DNA of 64,000 bases. Origin: Streptomyces chrestomyceticus JCM 4735 (lineage in GTDB: Bacteria > Actinomycetota > Actinomycetes > Streptomycetales > Streptomycetaceae). How positions within the stretch are numbered: position 1 is the stretch's first letter; the number at the start of each line of letters is the position of its first letter. The DNA is taken from the NCBI RefSeq assembly GCF_003865135.1, contig NZ_BHZC01000001.1:3658001-3722000 (forward strand), read 5' to 3'. Below, piece by piece: positions 1 to 7,434 of this stretch. The position numbers were made by a program, and so were the translations under genes. The notes beneath the pieces were generated by a model, which did no database searches, was not told the origin of the DNA, and saw only the letters and a list, made by a program, of their open reading frames with translations.

Positions 1-132
1 GACCCGGCCGCGGTGACCCTGCACGTCCAGGTCGCCGAGGCGGTACGGGTCGGCGACGCGGACCGCGCCGAGGCGCTGACCCGCGAGATCACCGTGGGCG
101 CCATGGCCGAACTGGACGTCCTGGCGCCGTGA
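1..132 (+). CDS. C-terminal end of a probable GntR/FCD-type regulator (partial)
   Basis: The window opens inside a gene; only the last 43 codons are visible, ending with TGA at 130-132. The fragment is helical and acidic. A His-containing helix followed by AEAVRVGDADRAEAL resembles the last helices of the FCD ligand-binding domain of FadR/GntR regulators, where a GD-x-x-x-A segment is typical. The DNA-binding half lies outside the window, so the family call is an inference from a short tail and could be wrong. The gene converges on the decarboxylase gene and shares a terminator with it. Confidence 0.45.
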   Translation, partial: DPAAVTLHVQVAEAVRVGDADRAEALTREITVGAMAELDVLAP

Positions 133-136
133 CGGC

Positions 137-164
137 GCCCGGCCACCGCCGGACGTGGCCGGGC
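137..164. terminator. Bidirectional hairpin terminator
   Basis: A perfect 10-bp inverted repeat (GCCCGGCCAC / GTGGCCGGGC) with an 8-nt loop lies between two converging genes, 5 bp after one stop and 15 bp from the other. No T-run follows, which is usual for Streptomyces terminators. Confidence 0.65.
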
Positions 165-178
165 AAGGACACCGTCCC

Positions 179-1903
179 TCAGTCCCCGTAGGCGTTCTGC
201 TCCGCGAACCGCTGCGCCAGCGCGGTGAGCAGCTCCGGCGCGTCCTCGCGCGGCAGGACCGCCTCGATCAGCACCAGTTCGTCCGGCGTACGGGCGGCCA
301 GCGCCAGCGCGTCCGCCAGCTCGGCGGGGGTCCCGACGCGCACCGCGACCGTGCCGGGGCCCGCGCCGAAGGCGGCGGGCAGGGCGGTGTAGTCCCAGGC
401 GGCGATGTCGTTGTACGGGGCGGTGGCGCCGTGGATGGCGCGCTCGACCGTGTAGCCGTCGTTGTTGACGACGACCACCACCGGGGCCGCGCCGTAGCGG
501 GCCATGGTGCCCAGCTCCTGCGCGGTGAGCTGGAGGGAACCGTCCCCGATCACCAGCACCGAACGCCGGTCCGGCGCGGCCAGTTCGGTACCGAGGGTGG
601 CCGGCAGGGTGTAGCCGATCGACCCCCACAGCGGCTGCCCGACGAACCGCCCGTCCGCGGGCAGCGGCACCTCCTGCGCACCGTAGAACGCGGTCCCCTG
701 CTCCGCGACCAGCACACTCCCGGCGGGCAGGAACCCCCCGACCTGTGCCCACAGTTGACGCTGCGTCAGCTCACCCCGCCCCTCCCCAGCCTCCGGATAC
801 GAGAAGGACTCCCCGTACCCCTCGGGCTCCGGCAGCTCCGCATCCCGCAGCAGCCCGGCCAGCCCGCCGACGGCATCCGCCATGGCTATCCCCTCGAACA
901 CCCCGCGTCCCGCCGAGGCGCGCCCAGGACGCAGCTCGATGGTCCGCTCCGGCGCGAAGTGGTGGCTGAAGCCGCCGGTCACGCTGTCCGAGACCGGTGC
1001 GCCGACCAGGATCAGACAGTCCGCGTCCTCGACGGCCGCCCGGGCCCGCTTGTCGCTGATCTCCCCGGCGTAGGAGCCGACGAACCCGGGAGCGGTCTCG
1101 TCCAGTACGCCCTTCCCGCTGGAGAACACGGCGGACCGGACCGGCGCGGCGGCGAGCAGACCGGCGAGCGGCCCGCGCAGCCCGAACCGTTCGGCCTCGT
1201 GCCCGGCCAGCACGGTGACGCTGCGCGCCCCGTCCAGCATCCGGGCGCAGCCGTCGAGAAACTCCCGCAGCAGCCCCGGGTCGGCGGGCCCGTCCGGCAC
1301 GATCAGCGGCCCGTCCGGCGCCGGCACCCGGGCCAGTACGACGTCCGTGGGCAGATTCAGATGCACCGGCCGGCGCTCCCGCCACATGACCCGCAGTACG
1401 CGGTCGATCTCGGCCGGGGCGTTCTCCGCGGTCAGATCGGCACGGGCCACCGTCACCTCGGCGAACATCCGGCCGAAGTGCCCGTACTCGCCGTCCATCA
1501 GGGTGTGATGCACGGGGCGGCCGGCCGCGGCGACCTCGGTGGCGGGCATCCCGGTGACGGCGACGACCGGCACCCGTTCGGCGTAGGCGCCGGCCACACC
1601 GTTGACGGCCGACAGTTCGCCGACACCGAAGGTGGTGACGAGGGCGGCGGCGCCGCGCAGCCGGGCGTAGCCGTCGGCGGCGTAGGCGGCGTCCAGTTCG
1701 TTGCAGGTGCCGACCCAGGCGAGGCCGGGGAAGGCGGTCACCTGGTCGAGGAAGCCGAGGTTGTAGTCACCGGGGACGCCGAAGAGATGTTCGATGTCCA
1801 GCTCGCGCAGCCTGCGGAGCAGATAGTCGGCGACGGTGATCCGAGCGGTCGCGGCCTGGGGGGTGGTGGCCTGCGGGCCGATGTCCGAGGGGGTGTCCGA
1901 CAT
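179..1903 (-). CDS. Thiamine-diphosphate alpha-keto acid decarboxylase (pyruvate/indolepyruvate decarboxylase family)
   Basis: A 574-residue cytoplasmic enzyme of the family that decarboxylates a 2-keto acid to an aldehyde using thiamine diphosphate and Mg2+. The catalytic features of pyruvate and indolepyruvate decarboxylases are visible: Asp46 in VPGDYN, Glu69 in CNELD, the HH pair at 132-133, the GDGS...NN cofactor motif around residues 450-480, and the Glu shortly after NNDGYTVE. Length matches the family (about 550-600). The substrate (pyruvate, branched-chain keto acid or indolepyruvate) cannot be told from sequence. Divergent from a MarR gene across 93 bp containing two palindromes, so MarR control is likely. 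Confidence 0.9.
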   Translation of the reverse strand: MSDTPSDIGPQATTPQAATARITVADYLLRRLRELDIEHLFGVPGDYNLGFLDQVTAFPGLAWVGTCNELDAAYAADGYARLRGAAALVTTFGVGELSAVNGVAGAYAERVPVVAVTGMPATEVAAAGRPVHHTLMDGEYGHFGRMFAEVTVARADLTAENAPAEIDRVLRVMWRERRPVHLNLPTDVVLARVPAPDGPLIVPDGPADPGLLREFLDGCARMLDGARSVTVLAGHEAERFGLRGPLAGLLAAAPVRSAVFSSGKGVLDETAPGFVGSYAGEISDKRARAAVEDADCLILVGAPVSDSVTGGFSHHFAPERTIELRPGRASAGRGVFEGIAMADAVGGLAGLLRDAELPEPEGYGESFSYPEAGEGRGELTQRQLWAQVGGFLPAGSVLVAEQGTAFYGAQEVPLPADGRFVGQPLWGSIGYTLPATLGTELAAPDRRSVLVIGDGSLQLTAQELGTMARYGAAPVVVVVNNDGYTVERAIHGATAPYNDIAAWDYTALPAAFGAGPGTVAVRVGTPAELADALALAARTPDELVLIEAVLPREDAPELLTALAQRFAEQNAYGD

Positions 1904-1939
1904 GGCGGTAACCGGCTTTCTTCACGCTTGAACGGTTTA

Positions 1940-1956
1940 GGTCAAGGTTGTTGACC
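1940..1956. promoter_or_regulatory. Probable MarR operator 1
   Basis: Perfect palindrome GGTCAA-GGTTG-TTGACC in the divergent region, 37-53 nt upstream of the decarboxylase start. Its core GTCAA-N5-TTGAC recurs at 1991-2005. Binding by the adjacent MarR protein is inferred. Confidence 0.6.
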
Positions 1957-1984
1957 CAAGTCGCGAGCGTACGGAACCCCGGCA

Positions 1985-2005
1985 TAAAATGTCAACATGC
2001 TTGAC
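1985..2005 (+). promoter_or_regulatory. -10 box and second MarR-type operator over the marR start codon
   Basis: TAAAAT at 1985-1990 lies 6 nt before the MarR ATG at 1997 and fits a -10 hexamer of a leaderless transcript; no ribosome binding site precedes the ATG. GTCAA-CATGC-TTGAC at 1991-2005 overlaps the start codon and has the same core as operator 1, suggesting autorepression. Confidence 0.5.
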
Positions 2006-2704
2006 CCTTGTCGCCCGGACGCCTACGACCGCGATTTCACCCTGTTCTACTTCGCCTACCGCGCCTTCACCGGAGCGGCCGACGCGGCCCTGGCCGAGCA
2101 GGGCATGGGCCGCGCCCACCACCGCATCCTGACGTTCCTCGCGTACTCCCCCGGCATGAGCGTCGGCGAACTGTGCCAGGCGCTCCAACTGACCAAGCAG
2201 GCCATCAACGGGCCGCTGCGCAAGCTCGGCGACGAGCAACTCGTACGGGTGACGCCGGGCGAACGGGACCGCCGCCGCAAGGAACTCCACCTCACCGAAC
2301 GCGGCGCGGACCTCGAACGCACGCTCCACGCGCGCCAGCGCGCCCTGTTCACCGCCGCCCTGGAGGAAGCCGGCCCGGAGGCGGCGGAAGGCTGGCGCCG
2401 CATGCTGGCGCCGCTGGCGGGCCGCGACTGGGAGGTCTTCACCGCATCAGTGGAAGCCCGCCGAACGGAAGGCACCGGCCCCACCACCCCTGACCCCTCA
2501 GAACAACGGCTGCTGTCCGGGAAACGGCGGCTCCTCCGGATCGAACAGACGCTCCGCCGGAGCCATCATCGGCGCGATGCGGCGGGAGCCGGGGCACGAC
2601 ACGAGCTCCAGCACGGTACGGCGGCCCGGCGGGTCGTGCCGGGCGAAGCGGCCGCCGACGACGGCGATCTCTCGGGCGCATACGGGGCACGGGCGACGCG
2701 GTGA
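1997..2704 (+). CDS. MarR-family transcriptional regulator
   Basis: Winged-helix protein. The helix-turn-helix is at about residues 55-80 (MSVGELCQALQLTKQAIN) and the wing contains GERDRRRKELHLT, both characteristic of MarR. The open frame is 235 codons, longer than the usual 140-170. From about residue 165 the tail is Arg-rich, low in recognisable structure, and lies wholly antisense to a small gene at 2498-2707. The tail may be spurious: a TGA in another frame at 2491-2493 would end the protein at normal length if one base were missing upstream. The ATG has no ribosome binding site and sits just after a -10 box, so a leaderless mRNA is likely. Probably regulates itself and the divergent decarboxylase. 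Confidence 0.8.
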   Translation: MLDPCRPDAYDRDFTLFYFAYRAFTGAADAALAEQGMGRAHHRILTFLAYSPGMSVGELCQALQLTKQAINGPLRKLGDEQLVRVTPGERDRRRKELHLTERGADLERTLHARQRALFTAALEEAGPEAAEGWRRMLAPLAGRDWEVFTASVEARRTEGTGPTTPDPSEQRLLSGKRRLLRIEQTLRRSHHRRDAAGAGARHELQHGTAARRVVPGEAAADDGDLSGAYGARATR

Positions 2705-2707
2705 CAT
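2498..2707 (-). CDS. Small zinc-ribbon-like protein of unknown function
   Basis: A 69-residue protein starting MSPRRPCPVC. It has a CPVC pair near the N-terminus and one further Cys (SCPGSRR); conserved-looking blocks (REIAVVGGRFARHDPPG) resemble a small hypothetical protein I recall from Streptomyces. A CxxC knuckle suggests metal binding but too few Cys/His are present to be sure. It lies entirely antisense to the 3' end of the MarR frame, so at least one of the two 3' ends is not conventional. No function assigned. Confidence 0.6.
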   Translation of the reverse strand: MSPRRPCPVCAREIAVVGGRFARHDPPGRRTVLELVSCPGSRRIAPMMAPAERLFDPEEPPFPGQQPLF

Positions 2708-2933
2708 TTCCTCATTGTCCCCCGGAGCCCCGGACTCCCCCGCGCGCGCCCCCACCGCAGCGCCCCCGGGCCGCACTCCGTACGGCAGGGGGCGCACACG
2801 GAAGCACAACTCCACACCTCCGCGCCCCCGCACTCCTTCACCCCTACGCGCGTCCAGGTTCGGTTCTCCACGGGGTTGGGAATCTAGGAGGGGCCGGTGT
2901 CACCACGGGGGTGACACCGTGACACGGACGCGG

Positions 2934-2939
2934 AAGGGA
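2934..2939 (+). promoter_or_regulatory. Ribosome binding site deciding the transpeptidase start
   Basis: AAGGGA, 6 nt before GTG at 2946. An in-frame GTG at 2919 has no comparable site, so 2946 is preferred. Confidence 0.5.
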
Positions 2940-2945
2940 CACGGC

Positions 2946-3824
2946 GTGCACAAGGGACGTGCGGTGGCCGCGGGGCTGCTGGTGCTGGCCGTGACGACCG
3001 GCTGCAAGACCATCACGATCACCCCGAACGGCGGACTCCCCCCGTCGACGGCTCCCGCGCCGTCCATGCCGGGACGGGCGGACGTGCTGCCCGCACAGAC
3101 GGCGCACAAGGAGCTCCCCAGACGCGCACAGGCCACCAAAGCCCCTCGCCGCACCGCGAAGCCGGTGCTGGCCCAGGGCTCCCGTGGCCCCCGCGTGCGC
3201 GAACTTCAAGCCCGTCTGGCCCAGTTGTCACTCTTCCGCCGTAAGCCCACCGGCTTCTACGGCCGGCAGACCGCGGCCTCCGTCGCGGCGTTCCAGCGCA
3301 AGCGGGGTCTGCCGTGCACGGGGACCCTGGACCGCGCCACCTGGCACGCCCTCCACTCCAGCACCCGCCCGCCGACCCGCGCCGAGACGCACCCGCACAC
3401 CAAGAAGACCGCGAAGAAACCCACCCGCAAGCCCGCCAAGAAACGAGTCCCCCGCCCCGACGCCCGCTGCATGACGGGCCGTGTGCTGTGCATCAGCAAG
3501 CGGAGCAACACGCTCACCTGGATGGTGGACGGCAAGGTCCGCTCGACGATGGACGTCCGCTTCGGCGCCCAGTACACGCCGACCCGGGAGGGCACGTTCC
3601 GCATCGCCTTCAAGAGCCGCAGCCACGTGTCGTCGATCTACCACACCCCCATGCCGTACGCGATGTTCTTCAGTGGCGGCCAGGCCGTCCACTACTCCCC
3701 CGACTTCGCCGCCCACGGCTACCAGGGCGCCTCCCACGGCTGCGTGAACGTCCGCCACAAATCAAGAATCGCCGCCCTGTTCCAGCAGGTGACCCCAGGC
3801 GACAAGGTAGTCATCTACAAATAA
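2946..3824 (+). CDS. L,D-transpeptidase with peptidoglycan-binding domain
   Basis: A 292-residue exported protein that should form 3-3 cross-links in peptidoglycan or attach to it. The N-terminus has a hydrophobic stretch ending in VTTGC, so it is probably a lipoprotein, although the lipobox is imperfect. A PG_binding_1 domain follows (about residues 75-140, LQARLAQL...FQRKRGLP). A Lys/Pro/Thr-rich linker leads to the YkuD catalytic domain with the HG-x(n)-SHGCVN signature at 263-268; Cys266 is the predicted nucleophile. The next gene converges, with a hairpin between. Confidence 0.92.
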   Translation: MHKGRAVAAGLLVLAVTTGCKTITITPNGGLPPSTAPAPSMPGRADVLPAQTAHKELPRRAQATKAPRRTAKPVLAQGSRGPRVRELQARLAQLSLFRRKPTGFYGRQTAASVAAFQRKRGLPCTGTLDRATWHALHSSTRPPTRAETHPHTKKTAKKPTRKPAKKRVPRPDARCMTGRVLCISKRSNTLTWMVDGKVRSTMDVRFGAQYTPTREGTFRIAFKSRSHVSSIYHTPMPYAMFFSGGQAVHYSPDFAAHGYQGASHGCVNVRHKSRIAALFQQVTPGDKVVIYK

Positions 3825-3953
3825 CCCACACCCCACACCCGCACCCAACCCCGAACCCCCACCCCCCCCGCAGTAACCCCAACCATCAATTGAGCAACCC
3901 CCACAAACACCAACCAGGTCCGCGAAAGCGGCGCCGGCTTAGGCGCAAAATCA

Positions 3954-3990
3954 GCGCGGGCAGGGCCGGGGGAACGAGCCCCGCCCGCGC
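3954..3990. terminator. Hairpin terminator in a 265-bp intergenic stretch
   Basis: GCGCGGGC...GCCCGCGC with further inner pairing (GGGC/GCCC) lies between two converging genes. The stretch 3825-3920 before it is strikingly C/A-rich on the + strand and holds no gene. Confidence 0.5.
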
Positions 3991-4089
3991 CGGATGCGGC
4001 GAGCCGTTGGTACGGGGGGAACCCCGGCTCGCGCGCAAGCCGATGACCAGTCGGCTTCACCACGTACTGCGCCGGGGCGCCGGAAAGTG

Positions 4090-5157
4090 TCACACCCGGG
4101 CGACGGGTGGTGCTCCGGGGATGCGCAGCTCGTCGGGTGCGGCGGGGGTGGTGGTGACGGTGCCGGCGGGGTCGGGTGCGGCGAGGGCCCCGGGAACGGC
4201 GGCGGAGGGGGCGTAGCGGTGGTCGTCGTCCTCGTCGTCGCCCTTGCCGCCGTGGCCCTTGCCGTGCCCCTTTTGGCCGCCTTGGCCGTGACTGCCGCGG
4301 CCGTCGCCGTCCCCGTCGCCGTCGTAGCGGGGGCCGCCCTGGGTGCGGTCGAGGTACTGGCGGCAGAACGCGTGCACCTTGTCCGGGCCGCCGGCCGCGC
4401 GTTCGAGGCGGCGGAGGGTGTCCTGGCCGAGGACGGAGCGCCGGCCGGATTCGTACGTACGGCAGAACGTGACGCCGAGCCGGTTCTTCTCCTTGCCGTC
4501 CGGTCTGCCCGGAGGGTCGGGCCGGCTGTCGTCGTCGCCGGTGCCGCCGGTCGGGTCCTGCCCGGGGGTGCTCTGCCCGGGAGCTGGGGACCGGCTGCCG
4601 CCGGTGCGGCTGTCCTTGCCGTCGTCACTGATCAGGGGTTCGGGCCGGTCCGTGCCGGGGCTGGTCGGGTCCGGCATCCGGGTGGTGCCGTCGGTGGCCG
4701 TGCCGGTGTCGTCGGTGGCGGGCGGGCCGGCGGACTCGGCGGCCGAGACGCTGGTGGCGGGGGCCGGGCCGGTGCCGCTGTGGAAGGGCGTCGGCAGGAC
4801 GCCCGCGCCCGCGGCGACGGCGACGCCGCCGAGCGCGCAGCCGGCCAGGGCCACCATGAACCCGCGGCGCAGGGGCCGTCCGAAGCGGCGGCGGGTGCGC
4901 ACGGCTTCGGCCCCGCCGACCGTGATGCCGGCCGGAGCCTGCCCCCGGGCCTCCCGCGCCTCGCGAAAGGCGGCGACAGCGGCCTCCTCCCCGGGAAGCG
5001 GTGCGTCCTGCCCCAGGTCGCGCCCCGCCGCCGAGGCGGCGTTCAGCAGGGCGGTGAGTTCCGCGGCACCGGTGCCGGCCGGGGAACCGGCGGGTTCGCC
5101 GCGCAGCAGTCGCTCCGCGGCCTCCTCGTCGAGCCAGTTGTACCGGTCGTCGGCCAT
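4090..5157 (-). CDS. Single-pass membrane protein coupled to the sigma factor, possible anti-sigma factor
   Basis: 355 residues. The acidic N-terminal cytoplasmic half starts MADDRYNWLDEEAAERLL. One transmembrane segment follows at about 95-117 (GFMVALAGCALGGVAV). The outer region is long and rich in Pro, Gly, Asp and Thr, with a pair of Cys (FCRTY, FCRQY) and a Gly/His/Asp-rich tail. Its ATG overlaps the sigma-factor TGA by one base (TGATG), which implies coupling and a regulatory partnership. It lacks a clear HxxxCxxC zinc anti-sigma motif, so the anti-sigma role is inferred from position and topology only. Confidence 0.6.
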   Translation of the reverse strand: MADDRYNWLDEEAAERLLRGEPAGSPAGTGAAELTALLNAASAAGRDLGQDAPLPGEEAAVAAFREAREARGQAPAGITVGGAEAVRTRRRFGRPLRRGFMVALAGCALGGVAVAAGAGVLPTPFHSGTGPAPATSVSAAESAGPPATDDTGTATDGTTRMPDPTSPGTDRPEPLISDDGKDSRTGGSRSPAPGQSTPGQDPTGGTGDDDSRPDPPGRPDGKEKNRLGVTFCRTYESGRRSVLGQDTLRRLERAAGGPDKVHAFCRQYLDRTQGGPRYDGDGDGDGRGSHGQGGQKGHGKGHGGKGDDEDDDHRYAPSAAVPGALAAPDPAGTVTTTPAAPDELRIPGAPPVARV

Positions 5158-5870
5158 CACATGTCCTTCTGCGTTCGTGCGGCCGTTTCCGTCACACCCG
5201 GTACGTACGATTCCGCCGCGCTCGCACCCCGTCCGCCGCCCTGTGCGGGCACTCCTTCCGCGGGTCCGCCGTCCGTGCCGGGCCCGGCGCCGCCGCCGTT
5301 CTCGGGTCCGGCTCCGAGCAGGTCGGCGAGCCGCCGCAGGCCGCGATGGGCGGCGGTCCGTACGGCGCCGGGCCGTTTACCCAGGACTCCGGCCGCGCTC
5401 TTGGCGTCCAGGCCGACCACCACGCGCAGCACGACGGCTTCGGCCTGGTCCTGCGGGAGGCGGGAGATGAGGCGGAAGGTGTGGTGGGTGCCGAGGGCTT
5501 CCATGGCCTCGTCGGCGGTGTCCGAGGCGCCCGGTTTGTCGGCCAGTTCGGTCTCGTCGCCGCCGGCCGCGGGGCGGCGTCCGCGCATCCGTATGTGGTC
5601 CAGGGCCCGGTTGCGGGCTATCCGTGCGGCCCAGCCCCGGAACCGGTCGGCGTCGCCGCTGAAGCGGTCGAGGTCGCGGGTGATCTGGAGCCATGCCTCG
5701 GAGGCCACGTCCTCGGCGTCCGCCTCGCCCACCAACGTCCGTACATATCCGATAAGCCGGGGATGCACGGCACGGTAGACGGTACGGAACGCCGCTTCGT
5801 CGCCGCCCTGCGCCGCCTGTACGGCGACCGTCAGCCGGCCGTCGTCCGGCTGAATGTCATCCCCTCGCAC
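5157..5870 (-). CDS. ECF-type RNA polymerase sigma factor
   Basis: 237 residues from GTG at 5870, which has AGGA 8 nt upstream; an in-frame GTG at 5888 lacks a site. Region 2 is visible in AFRTVYRAVHPRLIGYVR and AEDVASEAWLQI, with RFRGWAARIARNRALDHIR as region 2.3-2.4. Region 4 is LPQDQAEAVVLRVV...AAGVLGKRPGAVRTAAHRGL. The C-terminus has a Gly/Pro-rich extension beyond region 4. The next gene overlaps by one base and encodes a membrane protein that may hold it inactive. Target promoters are unknown. Confidence 0.88.
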   Translation of the reverse strand: MRGDDIQPDDGRLTVAVQAAQGGDEAAFRTVYRAVHPRLIGYVRTLVGEADAEDVASEAWLQITRDLDRFSGDADRFRGWAARIARNRALDHIRMRGRRPAAGGDETELADKPGASDTADEAMEALGTHHTFRLISRLPQDQAEAVVLRVVVGLDAKSAAGVLGKRPGAVRTAAHRGLRRLADLLGAGPENGGGAGPGTDGGPAEGVPAQGGGRGASAAESYVPGVTETAARTQKDM

Positions 5871-6301
5871 GGGTCCATCCTGTCGCACCCGGAAAGTCCG
5901 CCGCCCGGTCCTCGCTGATTCGCTGTTCTCGGGCACCGCGGGTACCCCTGGTAACCCGTATGTCCCCGCTGACGGTAACCCGGCCGCCCGCACACCGGGC
6001 ACCCGGGCCGCTGCTGACCTGCCCCTCCGCCTCGGCGGACGGTACGCACGGCGTCCGCGCCGGGTCGGCGCGGACCCGCACGCTACGGCCACCGCACTCC
6101 CCGCGTCCAGAGCCCCCGCGCACCGGGACGGCACCCGGCGCGCGGTACGTGCCGCACCCCGGTCCACACCCCGTGTGACGCTTTCGCGGCGGACGGCGCT
6201 GTAAGGGTCAGGGGCTCGTCACCGGGCCTCCCTGGTACGACGGCCGGGGCCTCTCCTGTGGGGGGTGGCGGCCCCGGTCGTCCCCTTCTCGCCGCGTCCG
6301 G
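5871..6301. other. Intergenic stretch without a supported gene
   Basis: GC-rich DNA upstream of the sigma factor. Open frames exist on both strands but have no recognisable domain, start context or coding pattern. It must hold the sigma-operon promoter, which I cannot place. Confidence 0.5.
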
Positions 6302-6405
6302 CCCTGGCCGCTCAGACCTGGTCGGCCAGTTTTTTGAAGTCCGCCCAGGAAAGGGCCGGATCGCGGCGGTCCCAGACCTTCTGCGCCGGCGCGCGCAGCG
6401 GCAGC
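6302..6405. repeat. 104-bp direct repeat, left copy
   Basis: Identical to 7331-7434 except one base (G at 6388, A at 7417). The right copy is the 3' end of the GH20 hexosaminidase gene; the left copy is a displaced duplicate. Together they bracket the Uma2 gene. Confidence 0.9.
6312..6405 (-). pseudogene. Duplicated C-terminal fragment of the hexosaminidase gene
   Basis: On the minus strand this encodes the last 31 residues of the neighbouring hexosaminidase, ending FKKLADQV and stop, with one substitution (RAPAQ for RALAQ). Upstream, similarity stops abruptly at 6406, so it is a fragment with no start or domain. It most likely arose when the intervening segment was inserted or by unequal recombination. 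Confidence 0.85.
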
Positions 6406-6556
6406 AGCCGTCGCCCCTGACCCGGCGTATCCGTCACGCCGCGCTGGACGGAAGCGTCATCCCCGCGCCGTAGGTACGTACGGCCATGGCCAAGACCGGT
6501 TCCGGGGGGCGGGGAGCTCCCATCTCGCTGTGGCCGCAAGCGCTACCGTAAAGCCC

Positions 6557-7138
6557 ATGACCGCACTGCCCGACTGGATGCGCCCGCCACGCGCGGAAGG
6601 CTGGTTCGCGGAGGACCTGGATCACCTCCCCGAGGCACCGCGTCACACCGAGTTGATCGACGGAGCCCTCGTATTCATGATGTCGCCCCAGCGGTCCTGG
6701 CACGGCCGGCTCATCACCGCCCTGACCACCACCCTCATGGCTCAGGCGCCGGCCGGCGTCGAGGTCGAACGGGAAATGACGATCCGCCTCGATGCCCGGA
6801 ACCGCCCCGAGCCGGACCTCTTGCTGACGGATCTGCCCTACGACCCCGACCGCACCTGGTACGCCCCCGAAGCCGTGCAGCTCGTCGTGGAAGTCGTCTC
6901 CCCCGAGTCGGCCCACCGCGACCGCACGGTCAAGCTCCGCAAATACGCAGAGGCCGGGATCCCGCACTACTGGTGCATCGAGGAAGAGGACAATTCCCCC
7001 ATCGTCCATGTGTACGAGCTCGACGAGCCTACGGGTGTCTACGCGCCCGCCGGAATCTTCCGAGGCTCGCTTCGGCGCCCGGTGCCCTTCGAGATCAGTC
7101 TCGACCTCGACAAGCTCACACCTCTCCGGAACGTCTGA
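6557..7138 (+). CDS. Uma2-family putative restriction-endonuclease-fold protein
   Basis: 193 residues. The family has a PD-(D/E)xK nuclease-like fold common in multicopy in Streptomyces; its biological role is unsettled. Visible landmarks are HTELIDGALVF near residue 30, RPEPDLL, LVVEVVSPESAHRD and KLRKYAEAGIPHYWCIE, which supply the Asp, Glu and Lys of the fold. I chose ATG at 6557 because the family usually starts shortly before the DWMRPPR segment. A GTG at 6530 is possible. The gene stands alone between the two 104-bp repeats, suggesting it came in as a unit. Confidence 0.85.
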   Translation: MTALPDWMRPPRAEGWFAEDLDHLPEAPRHTELIDGALVFMMSPQRSWHGRLITALTTTLMAQAPAGVEVEREMTIRLDARNRPEPDLLLTDLPYDPDRTWYAPEAVQLVVEVVSPESAHRDRTVKLRKYAEAGIPHYWCIEEEDNSPIVHVYELDEPTGVYAPAGIFRGSLRRPVPFEISLDLDKLTPLRNV

Positions 7139-7330
7139 GGAGTCATGGTCAGGTCAGCGCCGGGACAGGGCGCAGGCCGACCTCGACCGGACCGCGGCCC
7201 GGTCCCGGAACCTCCCGTGCGTCCGTCCGCATGACGCCTCCATGGGCCGCCATGCGGATGGACGCGTGACCAACGCGCGACCAACAGTGGCCAGGAACAG
7301 TCGGGTGCACCCAGCAGAAGGCGGCGCCGC

Positions 7331-7434
7331 CCCTGGCCGCTCAGACCTGGTCGGCCAGTTTTTTGAAGTCCGCCCAGGAAAGGGCCGGATCGCGGCGGTC
7401 CCAGACCTTCTGCGCCAGCGCGCGCAGCGGCAGC
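7331..7434. repeat. 104-bp direct repeat, right copy
   Basis: Covers the stop codon and last 31 codons of the hexosaminidase gene plus 10 bp downstream. The partner copy is at 6302-6405, 1029 bp away. Confidence 0.9.

Noticed and set aside
155-1954. Long open frame on the + strand opposite the decarboxylase
   Set aside because: It is the mirror of a clear enzyme gene, with Gly/Arg/Val-rich composition and no motifs; high GC opens such frames.
6302-7434. Classical insertion sequence or transposon
   Set aside because: No transposase, no terminal inverted repeats; only direct 104-bp duplications bracket the Uma2 gene.
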